Source: Modestobacter italicus (GTDB lineage: Bacteria > Actinomycetota > Actinomycetes > Mycobacteriales > Geodermatophilaceae). From it: a DNA stretch of 64,000 nucleotides. Both the position numbers and the translations under genes were made by a program. The stretch is taken from NCBI RefSeq assembly GCF_000306785.1, contig NC_017955.1, positions 3,100,001 through 3,164,000 of the forward strand, written 5' to 3'. Below are positions 57,118-64,000 of this stretch, in pieces. The number at the start of each line of letters is the position of its first letter. Within the stretch, counting starts at the first letter, position 1. The notes beneath the pieces are model-generated. The model saw only the letters and a program-made list of their open reading frames with translations, was not told the DNA's origin and ran no database searches.

Positions 57118-57633
57118 CTACTTGCGCAGGCGGCGGACCAGGACGGAGTCCTCGCCGTGCACCTCGAGGTCGGCCAGCACCACGGCGATCGCCTCACGGA
57201 CGATGCGGCCACGGTCGGCGGCCACGCCGTGCTGACCGCGCAGCGCCAGCCGCGCCGTCTCCAGGGCCAGCAGCTCGTCGGCCGAGCAGTAGACGGTGAT
57301 CTTCTCCTCGTGCTTGGCGCGCCCCCGGGAGCCGGTCGCCCGGGTCACCTGCTTGGGCGCTGCCGCGGGCAGCGTCGACCGGTGCGCGGCCAGCTCGTCG
57401 ACGACGATCCGCGGCGCACCGCCGGCCACGTCGGGCACCAGGCTCAGCGGCGGGGTGGTGGCCTGCGGCTCGTCATCGTCCGCAGCGGCCCGGGACGCGC
57501 TGGAGCGCAGCGCGGGTGAGGACTGGGCGGCCGCGAGGGTCGACAGCTCGGTGACCGGCGCGGGCGAGGGCGCCGCGACGTCGGTCCGGCGGAACAGCTC
57601 GGCGGCACCCGGCAGCACGGGGCGGCGCGTCAC
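57118..57633 (-). CDS. ParA-associated hypothetical with RHH-like C-terminus
   Basis: 171 residues: a disordered Ala/Ser/Pro-rich N-terminal 100 residues and a conserved-looking C-terminal 70 with KHEEKITVYCSADELLALE and a helix pair typical of ribbon-helix-helix DNA-binding proteins. It follows parA directly and may act as its DNA-binding partner (inference). GTG 57633 has GAGG upstream. Confidence 0.65.
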   Translation of the reverse strand: MTRRPVLPGAAELFRRTDVAAPSPAPVTELSTLAAAQSSPALRSSASRAAADDDEPQATTPPLSLVPDVAGGAPRIVVDELAAHRSTLPAAAPKQVTRATGSRGRAKHEEKITVYCSADELLALETARLALRGQHGVAADRGRIVREAIAVVLADLEVHGEDSVLVRRLRK

Positions 57634-57706
57634 GCGTCCACCTCGCTGACGCTCGGCATCCCCGCGACGCGGCGAGCTGTGCACATCGGTGAGCTCGCGA
57701 GCTCGC

Positions 57707-58627
57707 TCACAGTGCGATGACCTCCTTGGCGAGATCGCGGTACGCCGCAGCGCCCGACGACGTGGGGGCCCACTGGGTGATCGGCTGCCCGGCCACCGTG
57801 GTCTCCGGGAACCGCACCGTGCGGCTGATGACGGTCTGGAACACGGTGTCGCCGAAGGCCTCGACGACCCGGCTGAACACCTCGCGGCAGTGCACCGTCC
57901 GCGTGTCGTACATGGTGGCCAGGATCCCGTCGATCTCCAGCGACGGGTTCAGCCGCTCCTTGACCTTGTCGATCGTGTCCACGAGCAGCGCCACCCCGCG
58001 CAGCGAGAAGAACTCGCACTCCAGCGGGATGATCACGCCCTGCGCGGCGGTGAGCGCGTTGACCGTCAGCAGCCCGAGCGAGGGTTGGCAGTCGATGAGC
58101 ACGTAGTCGTACTCGTCGCGGACCGAGGCGAGCACCCGCATCAGGGTCTGCTCGCGGGCGACCTCGCTGACCAGCTGCACCTCGGCGGCGGACAGGTCGA
58201 TGTTGCTGGGCACCAGGTCCAGGCCGGCGATGTCGGTGGCCACCCGGACGTCGGCCAGCGTCGTCCGCGGCTCCATCAGGGCGTTGTAGATCGTCCGGTC
58301 CAGGTGCTGGGAGGGGATGCCGAGGCCCACCGACAGCGCACCCTGCGGGTCCAGGTCGACCAGCAGCACGCGGCGGCCCTGCTCGACCAGCGCGGCGCCC
58401 AGGTTGATGGTCGACGTGGTCTTCCCGACGCCGCCCTTCTGGTTGCACATGGCGATGATCCGGGCCGGACCGTGCTGCGTGATCGGCTTCGGGTCGGGCA
58501 GCTTGCGCTGCCGCGCCTTGGCGGGGTCGACCCGGCTCGTCGGGATGCCCATCTCGGCGTCGCCCGCCATGGCCCCTCCGCGCGGGAGCGCGACGGCGGA
58601 CGCCGCCGCCTCGGCTCGTGTCGACAT
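57707..58627 (-). CDS. parA: ParA/Soj-family ATPase
   Basis: 306 residues. Deviant Walker A KGGVGKTT at about 66-73, switch I LDPQGALSVG, switch II LIDCQPSLGLLT. A 50-residue leader precedes the domain. This ParA copy is the one linked to scpA/scpB rather than the oriC-linked one; role in chromosome organisation. AAGAGG precedes ATG 58627. Confidence 0.9.
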   Translation of the reverse strand: MSTRAEAAASAVALPRGGAMAGDAEMGIPTSRVDPAKARQRKLPDPKPITQHGPARIIAMCNQKGGVGKTTSTINLGAALVEQGRRVLLVDLDPQGALSVGLGIPSQHLDRTIYNALMEPRTTLADVRVATDIAGLDLVPSNIDLSAAEVQLVSEVAREQTLMRVLASVRDEYDYVLIDCQPSLGLLTVNALTAAQGVIIPLECEFFSLRGVALLVDTIDKVKERLNPSLEIDGILATMYDTRTVHCREVFSRVVEAFGDTVFQTVISRTVRFPETTVAGQPITQWAPTSSGAAAYRDLAKEVIAL

Positions 58628-58786
58628 CGTCTGCGCCTCTTCCCTGGGTGCTGAGCGGACCGTGGACCGGGTGCGGTCCGCGGCAGGAGCGCGCACGACC
58701 GGCGGTGGGGAAGCCGCCGACCCGTTCTCCCACCTCTCTTCTCGGCAGGGTCCGCGGCGACCGTGACCGGAACGCGGAGGAAACTC

Positions 58787-59527
58787 GTGACCATGGAGCT
58801 GCTGGTCGTCCCCTACCACCTCGACGAGCGCCTCGACCCCTTCGACCTGGGCGTCCCCGCCGACCGCGAGGTGACCGCCGAGCTCCCGCCCGGCGACCCG
58901 TGGAGCCGGATGGCAGCGCTGTACGAGCAGGTCGCGGACGCCGTCGGCGGCGGCGGGGTCGTCGTCGCGTCCGGGGACTGCACCACCGGCCTCGGGGTGC
59001 TGGCCGGGCTGCAGCGGGCCGGGCGGGACCCGGCCGTCGTCTGGTTCGACGCGCACGCCGACTTCCACACCGCCGCCACCACCACCTCCGGCTACCTCGG
59101 CGGCATGCCGCTGGCCCTCGCCGTCGGCCGCGGCGACCTGGCCCTCCCGGCGGCGCTGGGCCTGCGGCCGGTCGCGGAGGACCGCGTGGTGCTGGTCGAC
59201 GCGCGGGACACCGACCCCGGCGAGCACCAGCTGCTCAGCGGCTCGGCGGTCACCCGCACCACGGTGGCCGAGCTGACCGGCGTCGTCCCGGACGGCGACC
59301 TGTACGTGCACGTGGACGTCGACGTCAGCACCCCCGCCGAGGTCCCGGACCTGCTGTACCCGGCGGCCGGCGGGGTGCGGGTCGACGAGCTGCTCACCGC
59401 GGTCCGGGCGCTGGTCGCCACCGGCCGGGTCGTCGCGCTCGGCCTGGCCGCGACCTGGCACCACACCGCCGCGGCCCGCCCCGAGCACGCCGCGCTGGTC
59501 CGCGGGCTGCTGGCCGCCGCGCCCTGA
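58787..59527 (+). CDS. Arginase/agmatinase-family hydrolase
   Basis: 246 residues, ureohydrolase fold. Metal-binding motifs: SGDCTTG (GGDH position, with Cys in place of His), WFDAHADF and HVDVDVSTPAE (the usual DxDxxDP is altered). The substitutions make the substrate uncertain and activity possibly different from arginase. GTG 58787 chosen because GGAGG is 6 nt upstream. Short for the family. Single plus-strand gene between two minus-strand units. Confidence 0.8.
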   Translation: MTMELLVVPYHLDERLDPFDLGVPADREVTAELPPGDPWSRMAALYEQVADAVGGGGVVVASGDCTTGLGVLAGLQRAGRDPAVVWFDAHADFHTAATTTSGYLGGMPLALAVGRGDLALPAALGLRPVAEDRVVLVDARDTDPGEHQLLSGSAVTRTTVAELTGVVPDGDLYVHVDVDVSTPAEVPDLLYPAAGGVRVDELLTAVRALVATGRVVALGLAATWHHTAAARPEHAALVRGLLAAAP

Positions 59528-59529
59528 GC

Positions 59530-60519
59530 TCAGCGCAACGCGCGGGGGTGGCTGGTCGCGTAGACCTCGCGCAGCCGCTCGACGGTGACCAGCGTGTAGA
59601 CCTGGGTGGTGGTCACCGAGGCGTGGCCGAGCAGCTCCTGCACGACCCGGACGTCGGCACCGCCGTCGAGCAGGTGGGTGGCGAAGGAGTGCCGCAGCGT
59701 GTGCGGGGACAGCTCGGCGGGGATGCCGGCCCGCTCGGCGGCCTCCCGGAGGATCGTCCAGGCGCTCTGCCGGGACAGCGGCCCGCCGCGGGCGTTGAGG
59801 AACAGCGCTCCCCCGCGCACCCCGGCCCGGGCCTTGGTCGCCAGCGCCGGCCGGGCCCGCACCAGGTAGTCCTCGACGGCCCGGACGGCGTAGCTGCCGA
59901 CCGGGACGACCCGCTCCTTGCCGCCCTTGCCGGCCAGCCGCACCGCCGCGGAGCCGAGGTCCAGGTCGTCGGCGGCGAGCCCGACCGCCTCGGAGATCCG
60001 GGCGCCGGTGCCGTACAGCAGCTCCAGCAGCGCCCGGTCCCGCAGCCCGCGGGGCCCCTCGACGGCCGCGGCGGCGGTCAGCAGCGCCTCGACCTGCTCG
60101 ACCGGGATCGCCTTGGGCAGCCGGCGGGCCGGTGCCGGGGGCTTGACCTGGGCGGCGACGTCGTCGACGACCAGCCCGTCGAGCAGCGCGAACCGGTGCA
60201 GGCCGCGGACGGCGACCACCGCGCGGGCCGCCGAGGTCGCCGACAGCGGCGGGTGCTCGTCGTCCCCGGTGCGCAGCGCGACCAGGAACGCCGACACGTC
60301 GGACTCCCCCACCTCGCCCAGCCCCTCGACGCCGCCGGCGGTCAGGAACTCCGCGTACCGGCGCAGGTCGCGGCGGTAGGAGGCGATCGTGTTGCCGGCG
60401 AGACCGCGCTCGACGGTGAGGTGGTCCAGGTAGCCGGTGACCACCCGGTCGACGGCCGGGCCGGCGAGGGCGGTGGGGCGGGCCGGATCGAGCGCCGTCA
60501 GGACAGCACCTCCTGCCAC
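59530..60519 (-). CDS. xerD: Site-specific recombinase XerD
   Basis: About 329 residues. Tyrosine recombinase resolving chromosome dimers: N-terminal SAM-like domain, catalytic Arg in GTGARISEA, Lys in [26 protein letters not shown] and nucleophile Tyr in TQVYTLV. GTG 60519 is the first canonical start but overlaps ald by 22 bp and has no ribosome site; a CTG at 60501 overlapping the ald stop has AGGAGG 7 nt upstream and may be the real start. Conserved position near parA-scpAB. Confidence 0.93.
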   Translation of the reverse strand: MAGGAVLTALDPARPTALAGPAVDRVVTGYLDHLTVERGLAGNTIASYRRDLRRYAEFLTAGGVEGLGEVGESDVSAFLVALRTGDDEHPPLSATSAARAVVAVRGLHRFALLDGLVVDDVAAQVKPPAPARRLPKAIPVEQVEALLTAAAAVEGPRGLRDRALLELLYGTGARISEAVGLAADDLDLGSAAVRLAGKGGKERVVPVGSYAVRAVEDYLVRARPALATKARAGVRGGALFLNARGGPLSRQSAWTILREAAERAGIPAELSPHTLRHSFATHLLDGGADVRVVQELLGHASVTTTQVYTLVTVERLREVYATSHPRALR

Positions 60520-61613
60520 GGCACCGCGGGCAGCCCGTGCGCCTCGGCGACGCCGGCGTGCACCAGCTGCCCGCGCGCGACGTTGGCGCCGCGGGCCAGC
60601 GCCGGGTCGGCTGCCAGCGCCGCCGCGGTACCGGAGTTGGCCAGCGCCAGCACGTAGGGCAGCGTGACGTTGGTCAGCGCGTAGGTCGAGGTGTGCGGCA
60701 CCGCGCCGGGCATGTTCGCCACGCAGTAGAAGACCGACCCGTGGACGACGAACGTGGGGTCGTCGTGGGTGGTCGGCCGGCTGTCCTCGAAGCAGCCGCC
60801 CTGGTCGACGGCGATGTCCACGAGCACCGACCCGGGCTTCATCCGCGAGACCAGCTCGTTGCTCACCAGCGTCGGTGCCTTCGCGCCGGGCACCAGCACG
60901 GCGCCGATCACCAGGTCGGCGTCCAGCACCGCCCGCTCGACCTCGAGGGCGTTGGAGGCGACGGTCTGCAGGTGGCCGCGGTACAGCCGGTCGGCGCCGC
61001 GGAGCTTCTCCAGGTCGCGGTCCAGCACGGTGACCTGGGCCTGCATGCCCAGCGCGATCGTGGCCGCGTTCATCCCGGACACCCCGGCGCCCAGGACGAC
61101 GACCTTCGCCGCGTGCACGCCGGACACCCCGCCCAGCAGCACCCCGCGCCCGCCGGAGGCCCGCTCCAGGGTGTGCGCACCGACCTGCGGCGCCATCCGC
61201 CCGGCGACCTCCGACATCGGGGCGAGCAGCGGCAGCGCACCGCCGTCGGTCTGCACCGTCTCGTAGGCGACCGCGGTCGTGCCGGAGGCGAGCAGCGCGT
61301 CGGTGCACGCGCGGGACGCGGCCAGGTGCAGGTAGGTGAACAGCGTCTGGTCGGCCCGCATCCGGCCGTACTCCTCGGCGACGGGCTCCTTGACCTTGAG
61401 CAGCAGGTCCGCCTCGCCCCACACGTCGTCGGCGGAGCCGAGGATCTTCGCCCCGGCCGCGGTGAAGTCCGCGTCCGGGATGGACGACCCGACCCCCGCG
61501 TCGTGCTCGACCAGCACGTCGTGCCCGGCGGCCACCAGCTCGGTCACCCCGGACGGGGTGAGCGCGACCCGGTACTCGCGGTTCTTGACCTCTCGAGCGA
61601 CTCCGACCTTCAT
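60498..61613 (-). CDS. ald: Alanine dehydrogenase
   Basis: 371 residues; L-alanine to pyruvate and ammonia with NAD. Catalytic Lys/His region ([15 protein letters not shown]), NAD-binding [14 protein letters not shown], and C-terminal [19 protein letters not shown], all typical of Ald. Start ATG 61613 gives the family-standard [15 protein letters not shown]. The 156 bp upstream should contain its promoter; I see no regulator site. Confidence 0.96.
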   Translation of the reverse strand: MKVGVAREVKNREYRVALTPSGVTELVAAGHDVLVEHDAGVGSSIPDADFTAAGAKILGSADDVWGEADLLLKVKEPVAEEYGRMRADQTLFTYLHLAASRACTDALLASGTTAVAYETVQTDGGALPLLAPMSEVAGRMAPQVGAHTLERASGGRGVLLGGVSGVHAAKVVVLGAGVSGMNAATIALGMQAQVTVLDRDLEKLRGADRLYRGHLQTVASNALEVERAVLDADLVIGAVLVPGAKAPTLVSNELVSRMKPGSVLVDIAVDQGGCFEDSRPTTHDDPTFVVHGSVFYCVANMPGAVPHTSTYALTNVTLPYVLALANSGTAAALAADPALARGANVARGQLVHAGVAEAHGLPAVPWQEVLS

Positions 61614-61769
61614 GTCCAGACCCCAGCTCCCGGTTCGGCGGGCGTCTCCGGGTTCTCCGGCGGCGCTCCTGTGGCAGGGCGGCCCGGTCAGGGCCGGCCT
61701 CGGCCGGAGTCTAGGCATGGCGGAGGTCACGTCGGTGCCCCTGCGGGCACCTCGGCCCGTCGCCGGCAC

Positions 61770-62309
61770 TCAGCCGGGTGACGGCGTCCGCTCGACCGTG
61801 TACCGCACGCTCACCAGCTCCCCGTTGCGGGCGACCTCCTGCACGGCCAGCTCCACCCGGCGCGGCAGCAGCGGCGCACCGGCGCCGAGCGTCACCGGGG
61901 CGATCGAGACCACCACCTCGTCGAGCAGCCCGCGGTCGGCGAACTGGCCGGCGAGGTCCCCGCCGCCGACGATCCAGACGTCCCGGCCGGCCGCGGCGGC
62001 CACCATGTCGGCGTGCACCTGCGCCGGGTCCCCGGCGGTGAGCCGGAGGTCCGCGCCCGGCAGCAGTGGCAGGTCGCGGTGGGTGAACACCCACGCGGGC
62101 CGCTCCGGCGTCCACCCCGGCTCGTGCTCGCAGACCCACAGGTAGGTCGTCGCGCCCATCGCCAGGGCGCCCACGCCGGCGATGAAGCCGTCGTAGCCCA
62201 TCGGCCCGTCGGCGTCGGTCTTCCGGCTGAGCAGCCAGTCCAGGGAGTTGTCGGGAGTGGCGATGAAGCCGTCCAGCGACGTGGCGGTGTAGTAGACGGT
62301 GCGGGTCAC
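61770..62309 (-). CDS. DHFR-like reductase (RibD C-terminal domain family)
   Basis: 179 residues: YYTATSLDGFIA at the start, MGATTYLWV in the middle and VWIVGGGDLAGQF for NADPH binding, as in RibD C-terminal-like reductases (YyaP/DfrA-like). Substrate unknown. GTG start overlaps the stop of the AraC-type gene (GTGA), so the two are one operon. Confidence 0.88.
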   Translation of the reverse strand: MTRTVYYTATSLDGFIATPDNSLDWLLSRKTDADGPMGYDGFIAGVGALAMGATTYLWVCEHEPGWTPERPAWVFTHRDLPLLPGADLRLTAGDPAQVHADMVAAAAGRDVWIVGGGDLAGQFADRGLLDEVVVSIAPVTLGAGAPLLPRRVELAVQEVARNGELVSVRYTVERTPSPG

Positions 62310-63244
62310 GAGGTCCTCCTCCTCGACCAGTCGATGGGGTCGCCGGCGTCCACCGGCACCCCGGCGTCCCGGAGCCAGTGCCGGGCCAGCTGCCGGCGGT
62401 GCGCGCCGAAGGTCAGCACGTGCGCGACCACGCTGCCCAGCACGAACGTCTCCGGCGGGTCGCACAGCGCGTCGACCAGCCGGTCGCCCCAGGCACCGCG
62501 CCGGGACACGTCCCGGACGACGGCCAGCCAGCGGGGCGCGGCCTCGTCGTGCCGGGCGAGCAGGGCGGCCGGGTCGTCCGCGCCGCGCGCCGGGTGGTCG
62601 GCGCCCTCGATGCAGGCCAGCCAGACCTCCGTCGTCCGGACCAGGTGCTCCAGCACGGCGGCCAGCGACTCCTCGGGGCCGTCCCAGCCGAGCACCTCCC
62701 AGCCCGGCGCGCGGGACCTCCGGTACTCGTCCTCGGGCACGCCCTTGGCCAGGTCGAGCAGCGCCCGGGTGTCCTCCAGCGCGTGGTACACCAGCAGCGC
62801 GGTGACCTCGTCGCCCCCGCGGGCGCCCTGCTCCCCGGTCACCCACAGCGAGGTGGGCGGGTGGAAGTGGACGCCGTTGGGCGCCGGCAGCCAGTGCCCG
62901 TCCCGGGTGGTCGGCCCCGGCGCGGCGGACCGGTGCCCGGGCGAGCGGCCGTAGGCCCGGGCGAACGCCCGGCTGAAGCCCTCCACCGACTCGTACCCGG
63001 CGGCGAACGCCACCTCGGTGACGCTGCGACCGGCCTGCAGCAGCCAGGCCGCGCGCTCCAGCTCCACCCGCCGGCGCAACGCCACCGGCGACTCCCCCGC
63101 ACCCCTGGTCACCTGCCGGCTGAAGTGCCACGGCGAGGCGAAGGCGTCCCCCGCCATCTCGGTGAGCGTCCGGTTGTCCTCGGCCAGGACCGCGTCGAGC
63201 AGCTCGCGCAGCCGGTCCCGCCCGGTGGGCACGTCCTCGGTCAT
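62306..63244 (-). CDS. AraC-type HTH fused to DinB-like domain
   Basis: 312 residues. Residues about 5-105 are an AraC/XylS double HTH (LAEDNRTLTEMAG ... VAFAAGYESVEGFSRAFARAYGRSP). Residues about 140-300 form a DinB/mycothiol-transferase-like four-helix bundle with histidines at YHALED, LEHLVR and VVAHVL that could bind a metal. A fused sensor-regulator for a thiol-reactive or similar ligand is plausible; no direct evidence. Confidence 0.85.
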   Translation of the reverse strand: MTEDVPTGRDRLRELLDAVLAEDNRTLTEMAGDAFASPWHFSRQVTRGAGESPVALRRRVELERAAWLLQAGRSVTEVAFAAGYESVEGFSRAFARAYGRSPGHRSAAPGPTTRDGHWLPAPNGVHFHPPTSLWVTGEQGARGGDEVTALLVYHALEDTRALLDLAKGVPEDEYRRSRAPGWEVLGWDGPEESLAAVLEHLVRTTEVWLACIEGADHPARGADDPAALLARHDEAAPRWLAVVRDVSRRGAWGDRLVDALCDPPETFVLGSVVAHVLTFGAHRRQLARHWLRDAGVPVDAGDPIDWSRRRTS

Positions 63245-63366
63245 GGGAGGAGTCTCGCGGCTCGGGCCCGCTCCGCACCCGACCGTTCTTGCTCGGTCCG
63301 GATCGCCCGCCGCGCCGCGGTGCCGGACGATCCTCACGACCCGACCGCCCCCGAGGGAGCTGCCCG

Positions 63367-64000
63367 ATGCGCCTGTACGCCGACCGACCCGACCACCGCA
63401 CCCGTCAGCTGGCCGCCGACGCGGGCCTGCTGGCCTGGGCGGTGCTGTGGGTGCTGGTCGCCCGGGTGGTGCACGGGGCGGTGCTGGTGCTGGCCGAACC
63501 CGGCCGGGCCGTCGCCGACCTGGGCCGGTCGATCTCGGACTCGATGGACTCGGCAGCCGGCGCGGCCGACGGCGTCCCGCTGGTCGGCGACGAGCTGTCC
63601 GCGCCGTTCGGGGCGCTGAGCGACGCGGGCGGCTCGGTCACCGGCGCGGGCACCAGCGCCTCGGACGCCGTGCACACCCTGGCGGCGGTGCTGGCGGTCG
63701 TGCTGGTGGTGCTCCCGGTGGGCTGGCTGCTGGTCCGCTGGCTGCGCTGGCGCCTGGCCTGGCTGCGGGAGGCCACCGCCGCCGACCGGCTGCTGGCGCA
63801 CGGGGCGGACGGCCTGCCCGACCTCGAGCTGCTGGCGGCCCGGGCGATGGCGACCGCCCCGCTGCCGCAGCTGGCCCGCCTGCCGGCCGGCACCGGGGCC
63901 GGCTGGCGGGCGGGCGACCCGGCCGCGCTCCGTGCGCTGGCCGGGCTGGAGCTCCGCCGGCTGGGCCTGCGGGTGCCCGAGGCGGACGGCGCCGGCGTCA
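63367..64000 (+). CDS. Membrane protein, cut by the window end
   Basis: At least 211 residues, open to the end of the window. Two hydrophobic helices (about 18-42 and 99-125) flank an outside Ala/Gly/Ser-rich loop, followed by a cytoplasmic part. GGGAG lies 7 nt before ATG 63367. No family recognised. Minus-strand frames opposite are shadows. Confidence 0.7.
   Translation, partial: MRLYADRPDHRTRQLAADAGLLAWAVLWVLVARVVHGAVLVLAEPGRAVADLGRSISDSMDSAAGAADGVPLVGDELSAPFGALSDAGGSVTGAGTSASDAVHTLAAVLAVVLVVLPVGWLLVRWLRWRLAWLREATAADRLLAHGADGLPDLELLAARAMATAPLPQLARLPAGTGAGWRAGDPAALRALAGLELRRLGLRVPEADGAGV

Overview
The window is very GC-rich DNA from an actinobacterium. Chromosomal landmarks on the right (xerD, parA, scpA, scpB, an rRNA pseudouridine synthase, aroH, cmk, der) and the codon bias fit a soil/rock actinobacterium, probably Geodermatophilaceae (Blastococcus, Geodermatophilus or Modestobacter). 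The family assignment is inference; no 16S gene is in the window.

Positions 1 to about 38.37 kb look like the right part of an integrative conjugative element (ICE) lodged at the 3' end of a tRNA-Pro(GGG) gene (38370-38443, minus). Reading back from the tRNA: a decayed integrase remnant, an intact tyrosine integrase, an excisionase-like protein, a prepilin peptidase, and then a single tightly overlapping minus-strand operon (35228 to 22915). That operon encodes a Tad/Flp pilus: lipoprotein, secreted Cys-rich protein, CpaB, TadZ-like, TadA, TadB, TadC, a Flp-like prepilin, three TadE/G-like proteins and a LysM/BTAD membrane protein. tadB is split by a complete IS481-family insertion with a 6-bp target duplication.

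Next come a plus-strand RsbU-type phosphatase (GAF-PAS-PAS-GAF-PP2C) with an RsbW-like kinase, and a redox/efflux cargo block (12.6-19.2 kb): two aldo/keto reductases, an SDR, a flavodoxin lipoprotein, an MFS pump, an NmrA-like protein and an XRE regulator. Three genes of this block are broken. The left 12.3 kb is a minus-strand type IV secretion operon: HTH regulator, degenerate P-loop protein, small membrane proteins, VirB6-like protein, SCO6880-family protein, VirB4-like ATPase, bifunctional peptidoglycan hydrolase and VirD4-like coupling protein. A relaxase and the left attachment site are not seen and presumably lie left of base 1. Short GTCACCCC repeats spaced exactly 33 bp occur in two clusters around the HTH regulator.

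From 38.37 kb rightward is chromosome. The cell-division/segregation cluster der-cmk-aroH ... rluB-scpB-scpA-parA-xerD is interrupted between aroH and rluB by a 13-kb pentose/oligosaccharide module: xylA-xylB-ABC ATPase-aldose epimerase, a ROK repressor, a sugar ABC transporter, and a LacI regulator with a GH3 glycosidase. Recognisable operators lie in its divergent promoter regions. The right edge holds an arginase-family protein, xerD, alanine dehydrogenase, a DHFR-like reductase, an AraC-DinB fusion and the start of a membrane protein cut by the window end.
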